DNA of 64,000 nt from Leeuwenhoekiella palythoae (lineage in GTDB: Bacteria; Bacteroidota; Bacteroidia; Flavobacteriales; Flavobacteriaceae). The notes under the pieces were generated by a model, which did not search any database, was not told the origin of the DNA, and was given only the letters and a program-made list of their open reading frames with translations. The stretch is taken from positions 65,488 to 129,487 of the forward strand of contig NZ_FQXT01000006.1 in the NCBI RefSeq assembly GCF_900130045.1, given 5' to 3'. Shown piece by piece: positions 54,301 through 62,825 of the stretch (position 1 is the first letter of the stretch; each line of letters begins with the position of its first letter). The translations under genes and the position numbers were made by a program.

Positions 54301-54408
54301 GGATACGATCCTTCAGCTTCTTCGGGAGCACCGATTGGTGGCGGAATCGACCAAGGGTTTTACCCGGTGCCACGTACATATACTGCAGGAATGAACTTCA
54401 AATTTTAA
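51373..54408 (+). CDS. SusC/RagA-family TonB-linked outer-membrane transporter
   Basis: The 1011-residue protein imports glucan fragments across the outer membrane using TonB energy. A signal peptide (1-19, FGLLTSGLFSQ) is followed by a carboxypeptidase-like beta domain at about 25-100 (GTVTDMSGMPLPGVNVIVKG). A TonB-box-like DEVVVVGYGTQKK lies near 103, a plug domain follows (VRVEQALQGRVAGVNI, DGAVIEDLSVINPNDIESI), and then a 22-strand barrel ends at NFKF. There is no anti-sigma STN domain, which fits control by the separate upstream regulator. I chose the ATG at 51373; an upstream GTG or ATG-like extension would add 22 residues that do not resemble a signal peptide. Confidence 0.96.
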   Translation: MKSFLSLILFGLLTSGLFSQTGTEVRVTGTVTDMSGMPLPGVNVIVKGSSSGTSTDFDGLFSLDVPSSSILVFSYLGFQTQEIAVNGAADLNVQLVEDTSALDEVVVVGYGTQKKKEITGAVSVVGSETIEEQNPVRVEQALQGRVAGVNISSNSGSPGSASTISIRGISTNGDNRPLILVDGAVIEDLSVINPNDIESINVLKDATAGIYGVRAANGVILITTKGGRKNSDLRVDVDTYVGLQETTRKLPVLNATEYGVIINEAYAAGNQALPFPNLAVLGQGTNWQDEVFRQALLSDINATVYGGGEKSAYSVGAGYLDQDGIVGGGAVNFNRFTGRGSYDYDILENLKFSSTAIYTHSNRKTLSENALGSVLFNAVNMAPTFSVRDANGDFTIANGLGNEVINPIAQIANTFNTNEVDKLTGTVGLSYNFWNHFTAESRYQFNYSEVRGRSYLPAGLNFGDGKVFNNLGVNQYFVNDSFFRDYTFDNFLTYQNTFADDHNLTVLLGMSAFKTSGEFYNFTGRDVPGTAFGEATLDGAGEVIDARDISGPAEFDQRLLSYFTRVQYNYKERYLLSAVLRRDGSSNFGPENKFGYFPSASIGWVASDEPFFGSSDLLNFLKLRASYGILGNDRIGAFGYVSTLNAEGTYVFDDELVNGVAAGQLSNPEIKWERQKTFDVGFDARLFNNRIDLTMDYFKRRTDDLLLVPQVSGILGVYAPGAGAPIVNAGSVENQGLEFSVSYDQPIGDDAGFNLSYNFTTLKNEVLEVGNESGFIPGGSFGFGQEPPARMEAGFPIGYFYGLQTNGIFQSQAEVDAHATQTDATLGDLRYVDQNGDGVINGDDRVNIGDPIPDVTMGLNLGFNYKNFDFTAYAFASIGNDIVRSYDRNQNLTNKTNYVLDRWTGPGSTNSYPRVTVGPNSNLLFSDFYVEDGSYVRLQNVQLGYSLGNEVLDQLGIRKLRFYLAVTNAFTLTEYKGYDPSASSGAPIGGGIDQGFYPVPRTYTAGMNFKF

Positions 54409-54418
54409 AAGAAGAGCG

Positions 54419-55891
54419 ATGAAAAAATATAATATACAACGTGCATTTTTAAGCCTTTTAGCCGCAGTGCTCATGGTGGCTTGCGGGGACGACTTTGTAG
54501 AAGTCGACCCTATCAATGAGAATTCAGAAGATTTTTTCAATACTGAAGAAGATTATCAGGAAGCCTTAGTTGGCGCGTACGATCTGTTACAAGCAACCTA
54601 TTTGAATGTAATGGTCGGTGAGATTGCTTCAGACAATACCCTTGCCGGTGGCGAGAGCGCTACCGACACGCCGGGGATTCAGGAAATTGATAATATGACC
54701 CACACCCCGGTCAATCAGCAACTACGCGACATCTGGGGATGGATGTTTGCCGGAGTAAACCGTGCAAACTACATTCTGGAATTTCAGGATAAAATCGATT
54801 TTTCAGGAAAAGATCAAATCATTGCGCAAGCGCGTTTTTTACGTGCTTACTATTATTTTGAATTGGTAAAATGGTTTGGTGATGTGCCGTTAGCGGTAGA
54901 TCAACGTCTTTTATTTGGAGATCAATTTAATGTTGATAGAACTCCGAAAGCAGAGGTTTACGCCCAAATTGAGCAGGATCTCATTTTTGCTGCGGAAACG
55001 CTTCCGGCAACTCAGGCAGAAGAAGGCCGAATCACCAGTGGAGCCGCAAGAGCATTGTTAGGGAAAGCCTATCTGTATCAAGATAAATTTACCGAAGCTG
55101 CAAGCGCTTTAGACCAGGTGATCGCCGGTCCTTATGACTTGGTAGACGATTATTCCACCATTTTTGAGTTGGAAGGAGAGAACAATATCGAGTCGGTTTT
55201 TGAAGTACAATACACCGATAAAGAAGGAGCAGGTTTTGGATGCTTGCAGTGTAGTGAAGGAAATGTCGCGGTTGGTTTCAACGGAATCCGTAATTACAGC
55301 GGACCTTTATTTGACTCAGGATTCAGCTTTAACGTTCCTGTACAGGAAGCTTATGATGCTTTTGAGCCGGGAGATATGCGTCGCGATATCGCTATTTTGA
55401 ATATCGAAGAATTTGCCGCTGCAAACGGCGCTACGTACAATGAAGGTTACGAGCATACCGGCTTCTATAACCGAAAATACATTGCGCGTAAAGGGGATGC
55501 CAATTTGGGAGATGCCAATCTTACCAATCCTAACAATTATCGTTCTATTCGTTTTGCAGATGTGTTGCTTATGGCAGCAGAGGCACACAACCGTAAGGCA
55601 AACGCTAACGATGCCTTGGCAAGAGAATACTTAAACCGTGTACGTCGTCGTGCTTTTGGCGATACCGATCACGACATAGCTGCAAGTGGCGCCACGCTTA
55701 CCGATTTTATTTTAGAAGAAAGAAGGCTAGAACTTGTAGGTGAAGGACACCGCTTCTTCGACTTGGTACGTACCGGCAGAGCGGCACAAAACATACCGGG
55801 CTTTACAGCTAATAAAAACGAATTATTCCCAATCCCAACAATAGAGATTCAGTTGGCTGGAAATCGCTGGGAACAAAATCAAGGATACTAA
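54419..55891 (+). CDS. SusD/RagB-family glycan-binding lipoprotein
   Basis: The 490-residue lipoprotein is the outer lid of the SusCD importer. Its signal ends in MVACGDDF (Cys22), where the acidic residues right after Cys look like a Bacteroidota surface-export signal. The SusD-like N-terminal half has paired TPR helices (NTEEDYQEALVGAYDLLQATY, GVNRANYILEFQDKI, QARFLRAYYYFELVKWFGDVPL), and the RagB half has SIRFADVLLMAAEAHNR and ILEERRLELVGEGHRFFDLVRTG. It lies ten bases after susC on the same strand and is co-expressed. Sequence alone does not show the glycan, but the GH16/GH3 neighbours suggest beta-1,3-glucan. Confidence 0.96.
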   Translation: MKKYNIQRAFLSLLAAVLMVACGDDFVEVDPINENSEDFFNTEEDYQEALVGAYDLLQATYLNVMVGEIASDNTLAGGESATDTPGIQEIDNMTHTPVNQQLRDIWGWMFAGVNRANYILEFQDKIDFSGKDQIIAQARFLRAYYYFELVKWFGDVPLAVDQRLLFGDQFNVDRTPKAEVYAQIEQDLIFAAETLPATQAEEGRITSGAARALLGKAYLYQDKFTEAASALDQVIAGPYDLVDDYSTIFELEGENNIESVFEVQYTDKEGAGFGCLQCSEGNVAVGFNGIRNYSGPLFDSGFSFNVPVQEAYDAFEPGDMRRDIAILNIEEFAAANGATYNEGYEHTGFYNRKYIARKGDANLGDANLTNPNNYRSIRFADVLLMAAEAHNRKANANDALAREYLNRVRRRAFGDTDHDIAASGATLTDFILEERRLELVGEGHRFFDLVRTGRAAQNIPGFTANKNELFPIPTIEIQLAGNRWEQNQGY

Positions 55892-55909
55892 TTAATACAC
55901 TAGGATACG

Positions 55910-57991
55910 ATGAAAATTTTACGATTACTAATAGCATTTTTGGCAGTAGCCCAAATCTTTACCGCTTGTGAAGATGATGTAATTACAAATTATGCATTAC
56001 AAGAAATTTCTGCACCTACCGGTGTTACCGCAAACTTTGCGATCACACAGGACGATACGGGGATGGTAACTATTACTCCGGTAGGAGAAGGTGCTTCAAC
56101 CTTTACCATAGATTTTGGTGTTGAAGGGGAAACACCAATTACTATAAACGCAGGAGAAAGCACGACTTATACCTATGCCGAAGGGGAGTATCTGGTGCGT
56201 ATCACGGCAACAGGAGCAACAGGTTTAACCAGCGAGTTCAACCAGATGATCAAAGTATCGTTTACGGCACCAGAAAATCTGGATTTTGAAACTACCGTGA
56301 GCGGACTTACTGCTGTGGTCACACCATCAGCAGACAACGCAACTATGTTTGATGTGTATTTTGGTGCAAGTGATGAGGAAGAAGCAGTTACGGTTATGGC
56401 TGGTAGCGCTGCAGAGTTTACTTATGAAGAACCCGGCGATTATAGGGTACGTGTTGTGGCTAAGGGCGCGAGTGTAAATACTATTGAATTGACTAAAACA
56501 GTAACGATTACCGGTGCTGTAGATCCTATGGCATTACCAATCACCTTTGATGATCCTACTGTAAATTACGCGTTCGGAACCTTTAACGGTGCTGCTTTTG
56601 AAGTGGTAACCAATCCTGATCTTTCCGGAGCTAACACTACTGAATCTAACGTAGGAGGGATCACAAATTCCGGTGCACAGTACGAAGGTGGAGCATTCAC
56701 TTTAGGTACTCCGGTTGACTTCAGCGGAGCGAATAAAACCATCACTCTGAAATTCTGGTCTGATGTTGAAGTTCCGGTATTATTGAAATTTGAAGGAGGC
56801 CTTAACGGAGAACGTCAAAACGAGATCACCAAAACCCATAGTGGTTCAGGATGGGAAACTTTAAGCTTTGATTTTGCTACCGAAGCTGTAAAAAGCTACA
56901 TCGACGGAAGCCAGGGTGTAGGTGAACCTTTTGTACCTACTGGGCAATATGCAACGATGGTGATTTTTGTGGATGGTCCGGGTACCACAGCAGGAACCTT
57001 TTACATCGACGATGTAGAGCAAACCGGCGGTGCGACTGAGCCAATGATGGCTGCGCCAACTCCGGAAGCTGCAGAGGCAGATGTGCTTTCGATTTTCAGT
57101 GATTCTTATACAGATCCTACTTCGGTAAATTATTTCCCAAATTGGGGACAATCAACAACCTATGAGCAAGTAGATCTAGCTGGAAACGCTGCAATTAAAT
57201 ACGGAAACGCAAACTATCAGGGAATCGATCTTGGCGATGAGTACGATGCTTCCGGATACGAATTTGTGCATATCGATGTTTGGTCTGCAGATTATGCAAG
57301 CATTCCGTTTTTCATCATTGATACTTCAGGAGAGCGTCCGGTAAACCTAGAGGTAACCGCAGGAGAATGGACAAGTATCGATATTCCGCTTTCAGCATTT
57401 ACTGATCAGGAAATTTCGGTAACTAATGTATTCCAATTCAAGTTTGATGTGCAGCCTGATAACGGCGGAACCTTCTACATAGATAATTTATACTTCTACA
57501 ACCAAGCGGCTGCAGCGCCAGAAAACCCAGAAGCGGCAGCACCGGCACCCACTTTTGATGCGGCAAATGTGCTTTCGATCTTTAGTGACTCGTATACAGA
57601 TCCTGCATCAGTGAACTATTACCCGAATTGGGGGCAATCAACAACCTATGAGCAAGTAGATCTAGGTGGAGACGCTGCAATTAAATACGGAAACGCAAAC
57701 TATCAAGGAATCGATCTTGGCGGAGAGTATGATGCTTCCGGATACGAATTTGTGCATATCGATGTTTGGTCTGCAGATTATGCAAGCATTCCATTTTTCA
57801 TTATTGATACTTCAGGAGAGCGTTCGGTAAACTTAGAAGTGACTACCGGAGAATGGACGAGTATCGATATTCCTCTTTCAGCATTTACTGATCAGGGAAT
57901 TTCGATAACTAATGTATTCCAATTCAAGTTTGATGTGCAGCCTGATAATGGCGGAACCTTCTACATAGACAACGTATACTTCCACAACTAG
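55910..57991 (+). CDS. Surface glycan-binding lipoprotein with PKD-like domains and duplicated C-terminal domain
   Basis: The 693-residue lipoprotein (signal to FTACEDD, Cys20) has the SusE/SusF-type position and role: surface capture of glucan. Two PKD-like domains lie at about 35-120 and 120-203 (each with the DYxVRVxAxG-type end). A carbohydrate-binding-like beta-sandwich covers 207-378 (ends GTFYIDDVE). Two almost identical 140-residue domains are at 391-531 and 553-693 (each ends NGGTFYIDN). Each copy has exposed aromatic residues (NYFPNWGQSTTYEQ) that could form a glucan-binding face. The linker between the copies is rich in Ala, Pro and Glu. It is 19 bases after susD. Confidence 0.85.
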   Translation: MKILRLLIAFLAVAQIFTACEDDVITNYALQEISAPTGVTANFAITQDDTGMVTITPVGEGASTFTIDFGVEGETPITINAGESTTYTYAEGEYLVRITATGATGLTSEFNQMIKVSFTAPENLDFETTVSGLTAVVTPSADNATMFDVYFGASDEEEAVTVMAGSAAEFTYEEPGDYRVRVVAKGASVNTIELTKTVTITGAVDPMALPITFDDPTVNYAFGTFNGAAFEVVTNPDLSGANTTESNVGGITNSGAQYEGGAFTLGTPVDFSGANKTITLKFWSDVEVPVLLKFEGGLNGERQNEITKTHSGSGWETLSFDFATEAVKSYIDGSQGVGEPFVPTGQYATMVIFVDGPGTTAGTFYIDDVEQTGGATEPMMAAPTPEAAEADVLSIFSDSYTDPTSVNYFPNWGQSTTYEQVDLAGNAAIKYGNANYQGIDLGDEYDASGYEFVHIDVWSADYASIPFFIIDTSGERPVNLEVTAGEWTSIDIPLSAFTDQEISVTNVFQFKFDVQPDNGGTFYIDNLYFYNQAAAAPENPEAAAPAPTFDAANVLSIFSDSYTDPASVNYYPNWGQSTTYEQVDLGGDAAIKYGNANYQGIDLGGEYDASGYEFVHIDVWSADYASIPFFIIDTSGERSVNLEVTTGEWTSIDIPLSAFTDQGISITNVFQFKFDVQPDNGGTFYIDNVYFHN
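57083..57502 (+). repeat. Tandem domain repeat, copy 1 (420 bp)
   Basis: This copy and the one at 57569-57988 are 420 bp each, offset by 486 bp. I count 11 differences over 140 residues (about 92% identical), and the DNA holds long identical runs. Most differences are conservative (F/Y, V/I, A/G). This points to a recent duplication in the surface glycan-binding gene. Confidence 0.9.
57569..57988 (+). repeat. Tandem domain repeat, copy 2 (420 bp)
   Basis: Second copy of the C-terminal domain of the surface glycan-binding protein; see the copy at 57083-57502. Confidence 0.9.
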
Positions 57992-58011
57992 GAATTAAAT
58001 TATAAGATATC

Positions 58012-59658
58012 ATGAAAAAGATAATTCAAATAACATCCTATTGCTTGCTGCTGTTTTTAGCAGTAGGCTGTCAGGATGATGACAATACTCTGGAGCAAAT
58101 TCTGGTACCCCAAAATCTTGAGGTGACTATGGATGTAACGGAAGATGGCTCAGGAAACGTCACCTTTACCGCAACCGCAGACAATGCGGTGACCTACAGA
58201 TTTGCTTTTCCTGACGGAACCACAGCGGTTGCGCCTAGTGGAGTGTACACAAAGCGCTTTACAAAATCCGGACTCAATACGTATCAGATAACGGTAATGG
58301 CGTACGGTCAGGGAGGTGTGAATAGTTCGAAGCTAGTAGAAGTAACGGTAGAAAGCGATTTCTCAGATCCAGAAGCGATCGAGTTGTTAACCGGTGGCGG
58401 AAGCAAAACCTGGTATTGGGCAGCAAGTGAACCCAACCATTTGGGTGTGGGGCCTAATAATGATGATGCTACGCAAAACTACTTTTGGGCGTATTTTTCA
58501 TTTACAGAGCCTTTTGCGTTGGCCAATATTCCAGCGGCGACCTGTGCGTATGACGATGAGTTTATTTTCAGTACCACGACCGGTGAAGATTTGACCTATG
58601 AGTATGATAACAACGGGGCAAGTTTCTTTAACAGAAGCTATGCGAGCGTGGTTAATGGGCAATCACCAGACGATAGCTGTTATGAGTTTGATACCTCTGG
58701 CGAGCGTGCGGTGAGCTTAGCACCATCAGAATCTGTGGTTGCTGCAGAGCGCAAGCGTGGTACCACGATGACCCTTACAAACGATGGTTTTATCGGGTAT
58801 TATATTGGCACCAATGAATATGAGATTCTTTCACTCACCGAAAACCGTATGCTACTTAGAGCAATACAAGGCAACGATCAAGGTTTGGCGTGGTATATCA
58901 TTTTAACTGCTGAAAAGCCGGTGCAAGGTAGCGGACCGCAAGCGGAAGAAGATGATTTTCCAAACTTAGTTTGGTCAGACGAATTTGACACTGACGGTGC
59001 TCCTGATCCTGCAAACTGGACCTATGATTTAGGCAATGGTCAAGCAGGTTGGGGAAATAATGAATTACAATATTATACAGACCGAAGCGACAATGTAGTG
59101 GTTGAAGACGGAGTATTAAAGATCACTGCGCAACGCGAAAGTTATATGGGATTTGACTTTACTTCGGCACGTTTGAAGTCTGAAGGTTTACAGGAATTTA
59201 CTTTTGGTCGCTATGAGATCAGAGCCAAGTTACCGGAAGGTGTTGGTACTTGGCCTGCGATCTGGATGTTGGGAGCAGATTATATGACCAATCCGTGGCC
59301 GGGAACGGGAGAGATCGATATTATGGAGCACGTAGGTCGCAATCAGAACGAGGTTTTATCTACGCTGCATTTCCCCGGGAATTCTGGAGCAAATGCAATT
59401 TCAGAAGCAACAACAGTAGAAACGGTAAGTAGTGAATTCCACGTGTATGCGGCAGAATGGACTGAGACGCAAATTCGTTTTTATGTAGATGACGAGTTGT
59501 ATCACATTTTTCAAAATGACGAAACCAAGCCTTTTAACAAGGACTTCTTTATGATCCTCAATGTCGCTATGGGTGGAAATCTTGGAGGTGATGTCGATGC
59601 CTCTTTTTCTCAGAGCGCTATGGAAGTAGATTATGTACGCGTCTACCAGCGCGATTAA
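58012..59658 (+). CDS. GH16 endo-beta-1,3-glucanase lipoprotein (laminarinase type)
   Basis: The 548-residue lipoprotein (signal to FLAVGCQDDD, Cys20, with acidic surface-export-like residues) has a PKD-like domain at about 30-110. A linking domain of unclear family follows at about 120-300 (GGGSKTWYWAASEP). The GH16 catalytic domain covers about 318-548. GTGEIDIMEHVG holds the catalytic Glu434 and Glu439 with Asp436, and WPAIWMLG and ILNVAMGGNLGG are conserved. It likely cuts laminarin at the cell surface to feed SusCD. Within the GH16 family this resembles bacterial laminarinases, but sequence does not exclude lichenan. It lies 20 bases after the glycan-binding gene. Confidence 0.92.
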   Translation: MKKIIQITSYCLLLFLAVGCQDDDNTLEQILVPQNLEVTMDVTEDGSGNVTFTATADNAVTYRFAFPDGTTAVAPSGVYTKRFTKSGLNTYQITVMAYGQGGVNSSKLVEVTVESDFSDPEAIELLTGGGSKTWYWAASEPNHLGVGPNNDDATQNYFWAYFSFTEPFALANIPAATCAYDDEFIFSTTTGEDLTYEYDNNGASFFNRSYASVVNGQSPDDSCYEFDTSGERAVSLAPSESVVAAERKRGTTMTLTNDGFIGYYIGTNEYEILSLTENRMLLRAIQGNDQGLAWYIILTAEKPVQGSGPQAEEDDFPNLVWSDEFDTDGAPDPANWTYDLGNGQAGWGNNELQYYTDRSDNVVVEDGVLKITAQRESYMGFDFTSARLKSEGLQEFTFGRYEIRAKLPEGVGTWPAIWMLGADYMTNPWPGTGEIDIMEHVGRNQNEVLSTLHFPGNSGANAISEATTVETVSSEFHVYAAEWTETQIRFYVDDELYHIFQNDETKPFNKDFFMILNVAMGGNLGGDVDASFSQSAMEVDYVRVYQRD

Positions 59659-59674
59659 TTTGAAAGAAAAAACG

Positions 59675-61954
59675 ATGAAACAGTTCAAAATTGTATTGAT
59701 CGCAGTTTTTGCACCGCTCTTTGCGTCAGAAGCCCAAACCAAAGGAATCAACGATTTGGATCCTGTGGTAGAGCACAAAATTGATTCGATTCTAGAATTG
59801 ATGACGGTAAAGGAAAAGGTAGGTCAAATGGTGCAATACAACGGAAGCTTTGATGTAACCGGTGCGCCATCTGATATCGACTCCAAAACCAAACTTCAAA
59901 AACTTAAGAATGGTGAAGTTGGTTCTATGCTGAATGTACTCACTGCTGAAGCTACCCGCGAAGCACAACAGGTCGTGATGGAAAATTCAAGACTGAAGAT
60001 TCCGTTGCTTTTTGGCTATGATGTGATTCACGGTTATAAAACCATGTTCCCGGTGCCTTTAGGAGAAAGCGCAAGCTGGGATCTCGACGCGATGGAATTA
60101 AGTGCAAGTATCGCCGCTAAAGAAACAGCCGCGGCCGGAGTGCACTGGACTTTCGCACCAATGATCGATGTGTCTCGCGATGCACGCTGGGGTCGTATTA
60201 TGGAAGGTGCCGGTGAAGATCCTTATCTCAATGCGGTAATCGGTGTGGCACGCATTAAAGGTTTTCAAGGCAGCGATTTGGCAGATGTTGCCACCATTGC
60301 CGCTTGTGCAAAACACTTTGCAGGTTATGGCTTTGCCGAAGCAGGCAGAGATTACAACACGGTAAACGTAGGGACTTCTGAGTTGCAAAATGCGATTTTG
60401 ATGCCGTTTAAAGCAGCTGCCGAAGCTGGTGTAGCGACCTTTATGAACTCGTTCAACGAGATCGATGGGGTGCCTTCAACTGCATCGACTTACTTGCAGC
60501 GTGATATTTTAAAAGGCGTTTGGGACTATAAAGGTTTTATGGTTTCAGACTGGGGTTCTATTGCCGAGCTGATTCCGCACGGCTATGCTGAAGATAAAAT
60601 GCAGGCGGGCGAATTGGCTGTAGTTGCCGGTAGTGATATGGATATGGAAGGCCGTGTGTATGAAGAAGCACTTGAGCCTTTGGTGAATGAGAATACTATT
60701 GACGAAGCCCTTCTAGATGATGCGGTACGACGTATTTTAAGAGTGAAATTTCATCTGGGACTTTTTGAAGATCCGTATAAATACAGTGATGCACAACGCG
60801 AACAAGAAGTATTACTTGCAGAAGCGCACCTTGAAGCTGCCCGAGATATAGCACGTAAATCCATCGTCTTGCTCAAAAATGAAAATTCGGTTTTACCACT
60901 AAGTAAAGCGTTAGAAAGTATTACCGTGATCGGTCCGTTGGCAGACGATAAAGATTCCCCATTAGGAAACTGGCGCGCTCAGGCCGATAAGAATTCCGCG
61001 GTTTCTGTTTTAGAAGGAATTCAAAACGCGGTGGGCAAAGAGGTTCAAATCAATTATGCTAAAGGTGCTGATTTAGGAATGGGAGAACGTAGTTTCTTGA
61101 TGCCGCTAGAAATCAATGATACTGATACTTCCGGCTTTGCTAAAGCTATTGAAGCCGCCAAGAAGTCTGAGGTGGTTGTTATGGTTTTAGGTGAAGATGC
61201 CTTTCAAACCGGTGAAGGCCGCAGTCAAACCGGGATTCAATTGCGCGGTGTTCAGCAGGAATTGCTTGACGAGGTCGTCAAAGTAAACCCGAACGTGGTG
61301 CTGGTATTGATGAATGGCCGTCCTTTAGATATAAGTAAGCCTAACGAAGAAGTTTCAGCGATCGTAGAAACTTGGTTTTTAGGTTCGCAAGCGGGTAATG
61401 CCATTGCAGATGTACTTTTTGGAGCCTACAATCCGTCAGGGAAATTACCGATATCTTTTCCACGAAATGTAGGTCAAGAACCTTTATACTATAATCAAAA
61501 AAATACAGGAAGACCTGCGAGCGATATGGTGACCTATTCAGGTTATCAAGACAGTTCGCGTGAAGCCTTGTTTCCTTTCGGTTTCGGGTTGAGCTATACA
61601 ACTTTTGAATATGGAGCGATCAGCCTAAGCGCAAGTGAATTTTCAGGCGAAGAAAAACTAGAGGTTACTATAGAATTAACCAATACAGGAGCTGTTGCCG
61701 GTAAAGAAACGGTACAGCTGTATCTTAGAGATTTGGTTGCAAGCCGAACACGTCCCGTCAAAGAATTACGAGACTTTAAGCAGGTAAGCTTAAAGCCCGG
61801 AGAAACTAAAAAAGTGACGTTTGAAATTTCAGCAAAAACTTTAGAATTCTATACTGCTAACAATACTTGGGAAGCAGAGTCAGGAAGCTTCAAAGTGATG
61901 TTGGGAAGCAATTCAAGGGATTTAAAAGAAGCAAGCTTTCAATATAAAAAGTGA
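59675..61954 (+). CDS. GH3 beta-glucosidase (BglX-like)
   Basis: The 759-residue periplasmic enzyme removes glucose from the ends of beta-glucan fragments. A signal peptide (KIVLIAVFAPLFASEAQ) is followed by the GH3 N-terminal barrel (about 40-355), with KHFAGYG and the nucleophile Asp292 in GFMVSDWGS. The C-terminal domain covers 395-620 (GEDAFQTGEGRSQTG, acid/base region), and a fibronectin-like domain lies at 665-740 (TGAVAGKETVQLYLRD). The ATG at 59675 lies after the stop of the GH16 gene. An upstream frame extension into the end of the GH16 gene is not convincing. It overlaps the next GH16 gene by one base (TGATG). Confidence 0.94.
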   Translation: MKQFKIVLIAVFAPLFASEAQTKGINDLDPVVEHKIDSILELMTVKEKVGQMVQYNGSFDVTGAPSDIDSKTKLQKLKNGEVGSMLNVLTAEATREAQQVVMENSRLKIPLLFGYDVIHGYKTMFPVPLGESASWDLDAMELSASIAAKETAAAGVHWTFAPMIDVSRDARWGRIMEGAGEDPYLNAVIGVARIKGFQGSDLADVATIAACAKHFAGYGFAEAGRDYNTVNVGTSELQNAILMPFKAAAEAGVATFMNSFNEIDGVPSTASTYLQRDILKGVWDYKGFMVSDWGSIAELIPHGYAEDKMQAGELAVVAGSDMDMEGRVYEEALEPLVNENTIDEALLDDAVRRILRVKFHLGLFEDPYKYSDAQREQEVLLAEAHLEAARDIARKSIVLLKNENSVLPLSKALESITVIGPLADDKDSPLGNWRAQADKNSAVSVLEGIQNAVGKEVQINYAKGADLGMGERSFLMPLEINDTDTSGFAKAIEAAKKSEVVVMVLGEDAFQTGEGRSQTGIQLRGVQQELLDEVVKVNPNVVLVLMNGRPLDISKPNEEVSAIVETWFLGSQAGNAIADVLFGAYNPSGKLPISFPRNVGQEPLYYNQKNTGRPASDMVTYSGYQDSSREALFPFGFGLSYTTFEYGAISLSASEFSGEEKLEVTIELTNTGAVAGKETVQLYLRDLVASRTRPVKELRDFKQVSLKPGETKKVTFEISAKTLEFYTANNTWEAESGSFKVMLGSNSRDLKEASFQYKK

Positions 61955-62718
61955 TGAAAAAAGTTCTAGTAGTTATAGCAATAATCAGTTTCGGAGTTCA
62001 CGCACAAGAGCGTGAATTGATGTGGTCTGATGAGTTTAACGGCGATGCCTTAGACCTCACTTCGTGGAATTTTGAACTTGGAGACGGTTGCCCTAATCTT
62101 TGTGGTTGGGGAAATAATGAGCGTCAAGTTTATACCAAAGAGAATCACCGCTTAGAAAACGGCAAGTTGATTATTACCGCAAAAAAGGAAGGAGATCTTT
62201 ACACTTCAACCCGCATAACCTCACAAGGAAAACACGAATTTCAGTATGGAAGAATGGAAGCGCGTGCAAAGGTAGCGGTGGGACAGGGGATTTGGCCTGC
62301 ATTCTGGATGTTGGGAAGCGATATTAAAGAAGTTGGCTGGCCGGCTTGTGGCGAGATCGATATTTTGGAGTACGTGGGTAGAGAGGAAGATATGGTGTAC
62401 ACCACCTTACACGTGCCTGCGGGGCACGGCGATAGTGCTTTCAGTAAAAAAACGAAGTTTGAGGATATTGAAGAGGGCTATCACGTGTATGCAGCAGAAT
62501 GGTCACCGGAGCAAATTGAGTTTTTCGTAGATGATCAATCGGTCTTTGTGTATAGTCCTGAAGATAAGACCAAAGCAGTTTGGCCGTTTGACCAGCCTTT
62601 TTACTTCATTATTAATCTGGCCATCGGCGGAAACTTTGGTGGGCCCGAAGTAGATGATTCGATTTTTCCGCAGGAATATGCGATAGATTATGTACGGGTA
62701 TACCAGTTAGAACCTTAG
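61954..62718 (+). CDS. Second GH16 endo-beta-1,3-glucanase (secreted, single-domain)
   Basis: The 254-residue enzyme has a signal peptide (MKKVLVVIAIISFGVHAQ) with no lipoprotein Cys, so it is probably periplasmic or secreted. GEIDILEYVG gives Glu134, Asp136 and Glu139, the catalytic triad of the GH16 active site. WPAFWMLGSD and LAIGGNFGG are conserved. It has two close Cys residues (DGCPNLCGWGNNE) near the N-terminal substrate site, absent from the lipoprotein GH16. It has no PKD module. It is the last gene of the PUL, overlaps the GH3 gene by one base, and is followed by a terminator. Confidence 0.93.
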   Translation: MKKVLVVIAIISFGVHAQERELMWSDEFNGDALDLTSWNFELGDGCPNLCGWGNNERQVYTKENHRLENGKLIITAKKEGDLYTSTRITSQGKHEFQYGRMEARAKVAVGQGIWPAFWMLGSDIKEVGWPACGEIDILEYVGREEDMVYTTLHVPAGHGDSAFSKKTKFEDIEEGYHVYAAEWSPEQIEFFVDDQSVFVYSPEDKTKAVWPFDQPFYFIINLAIGGNFGGPEVDDSIFPQEYAIDYVRVYQLEP

Positions 62719-62747
62719 TTTAGTTTCATAAATACGTTGTTTGTTTT

Positions 62748-62780
62748 AAGGTCTTGTGTGATGCGCAAGGCCTTTTTTTA
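62748..62780 (+). terminator. Rho-independent terminator at the end of the PUL
   Basis: AAGGTCTTG pairs with CAAGGCCTT (one G-U pair) around a nine-base loop, followed by a run of T. It closes the susC-to-GH16 operon. Confidence 0.8.
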
Positions 62781-62811
62781 TCGAAGCACATAAGATGATC
62801 TAAATAGCAAG

Positions 62812-62819
62812 TATATTTG
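62812..62819 (+). promoter_or_regulatory. -7 promoter box for the FAD oxidoreductase gene
   Basis: TATATTTG matches TAnnTTTG perfectly, six bases before the ATG, so the mRNA leader would be very short or absent. Confidence 0.55.
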
Positions 62820-62825
62820 CAGTCT

